Assembly (NCBI GenBank): GCA_041581935.1 | Contig: JBFICP010000187.1 | Coordinates: forward strand, 1-6,514 | DNA from: JAABYT01 sp041581935 | GTDB taxonomy: Bacteria > Pseudomonadota > Gammaproteobacteria > HK1 | Length of the DNA stretch: 6,514 bases | Reading direction: 5' to 3' | Shown here: positions 6,227-6,514 of the stretch, piece by piece | Position numbering within the stretch: position 1 is the stretch's first letter | How the letters are laid out: every line of letters starts with the position of its first letter | Notes under the pieces: generated by a model | Told to the model about the DNA's origin: nothing | The model's database searches: none | Seen by the model: only the letters and a program-made list of their open reading frames with translations | Program-made: the position numbers and the translations under genes

Positions 6227-6267
6227 CGCGCCATTCCGTTGCTTTGAATTTTCGTTGGTTCGCTCAT
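6223..6267 (-). CDS. Possible 14-residue leader peptide overlapping the soeA start
   Basis: The ATG at 6267 opens a 14-codon frame (MSEPTKIQSNGMAR) in a different phase from soeA. Its TGA shares bases with the soeA ATG (ATGA at 6226-6223). AGAGGA (6280-6275) lies seven bases before this ATG and is clearly better than anything in front of the soeA ATG. It could load ribosomes that restart on soeA. The peptide has no run of a regulatory amino acid, so classical attenuation is not suggested. Alternatives are chance, or a single-base sequence error that hides the true soeA N-terminus. Confidence 0.35.
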   Translation of the reverse strand: MSEPTKIQSNGMAR

Positions 6268-6274
6268 GATGGCA

Positions 6275-6280
6275 TCCTCT
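6275..6280 (-). promoter_or_regulatory. Strong Shine-Dalgarno in the soe leader
   Basis: AGAGGA sits seven bases before the ATG at 6267, the possible leader ORF, and about 48 bases before the soeA ATG at 6226. It is therefore not usable directly for the chosen soeA start. Confidence 0.4.
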
Positions 6281-6283
6281 CAA

Positions 6284-6514
6284 AGTTTCACCTCACCGGA
6301 AATCCCGGGAGCGTATCCCCGAGCGGGTATGCTATGCGGGGCGCCATGCTCGCGAGATCAACGCGCATCGACTGCACGACCCTGAGGCATCAGCTCACAG
6401 TGTTAGCAGGCAGACGAACAAGATCACCGCCATCGTCGGCGGGCTGAATCCGTTGCTGGGCGGAAAGGCCTGGGCTCCACAGACCTCTTTGCTGGCGGGC
6501 CGATTCACCGGCGA
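6284..6514. other. Upstream region of soe and unassigned right edge
   Basis: I find no clear promoter for soe here; a TTGATC on the minus strand near 6357-6362 has only poor -10 candidates after it. Toward the edge two reading frames are open and GC-rich at third positions. One is a minus-strand frame ending at TGA 6397-6395, whose last residues are hydrophobic (MAVILFVCLLTL). The other is a plus-strand frame running off the end (through TNKITAIVGGLNPLLGG). Neither has a recognisable domain, and at most one can be real. If the minus-strand frame is real, an upstream gene ends 168 bases before soeA and could share its transcript. Confidence 0.3.
6309..6330. repeat. Imperfect hairpin in the soe leader
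   Basis: On the plus strand GCGTA-T-CCC and GGGTATGC can form an 8-bp stem with one G-U pair and one bulge around a 5-base loop. On the minus (soe transcript) strand one A-C mismatch replaces the G-U pair. It may lie in the soe 5' leader or promoter region; function is unknown. Confidence 0.2.

Noticed and set aside
6355..6514. A confident gene call at the right edge
   Set aside because: Open frames exist on both strands with similar third-position GC, and neither has a diagnostic motif, so the direction cannot be decided from this window.

Overview
The window is dominated by one minus-strand operon, soeA-soeB-soeC. It encodes a three-subunit molybdenum/iron-sulfur enzyme with the features of the cytoplasmically oriented sulfite:quinone oxidoreductase SoeABC. 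The catalytic molybdopterin subunit (6226 to 3371) overlaps the ferredoxin-like electron-transfer subunit (3374 to 2619) by ATGA. The NrfD/DmsC-like membrane anchor (2614 to 1679) starts four bases after the soeB stop. In the model known from purple sulfur bacteria, SoeA oxidises sulfite to sulfate in the cytoplasm, SoeB passes electrons along four [4Fe-4S] clusters, and SoeC delivers them to the quinone pool. High GC, GC-rich third codon positions and the best-known homologues suggest a sulfur-oxidising proteobacterium, probably a gammaproteobacterium of the purple sulfur or chemolithotrophic type. This assignment is inference only.

Left part (1-1086): a gene start on the minus strand runs off the left edge (63 to 1) and has a very good Shine-Dalgarno sequence. 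The next kilobase holds no gene I can name. It contains a minus-strand reading frame with coding-like base use (706-233, possibly a decayed gene) and several clean inverted repeats. At 1087-1530 a convincing plus-strand gene encodes a small stand-alone FHA (phosphothreonine-binding) protein.

Middle (1531-1678): a short convergent intergenic region between the FHA gene and soeC, with three hairpins, probably serving to end transcription from one or both sides.

Right part (6227-6514): the soe leader region. It holds a possible 14-codon leader ORF with a strong ribosome-binding site whose stop overlaps the soeA start. Beyond it lies sequence with open frames on both strands running off the right edge, which I cannot assign.

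I see no CRISPR array, tRNA, rRNA, insertion sequence or integrase. The soe operon matches a described enzyme system. The less explained items are the leader ORF, the palindromes upstream of the FHA gene and the unassigned left kilobase.
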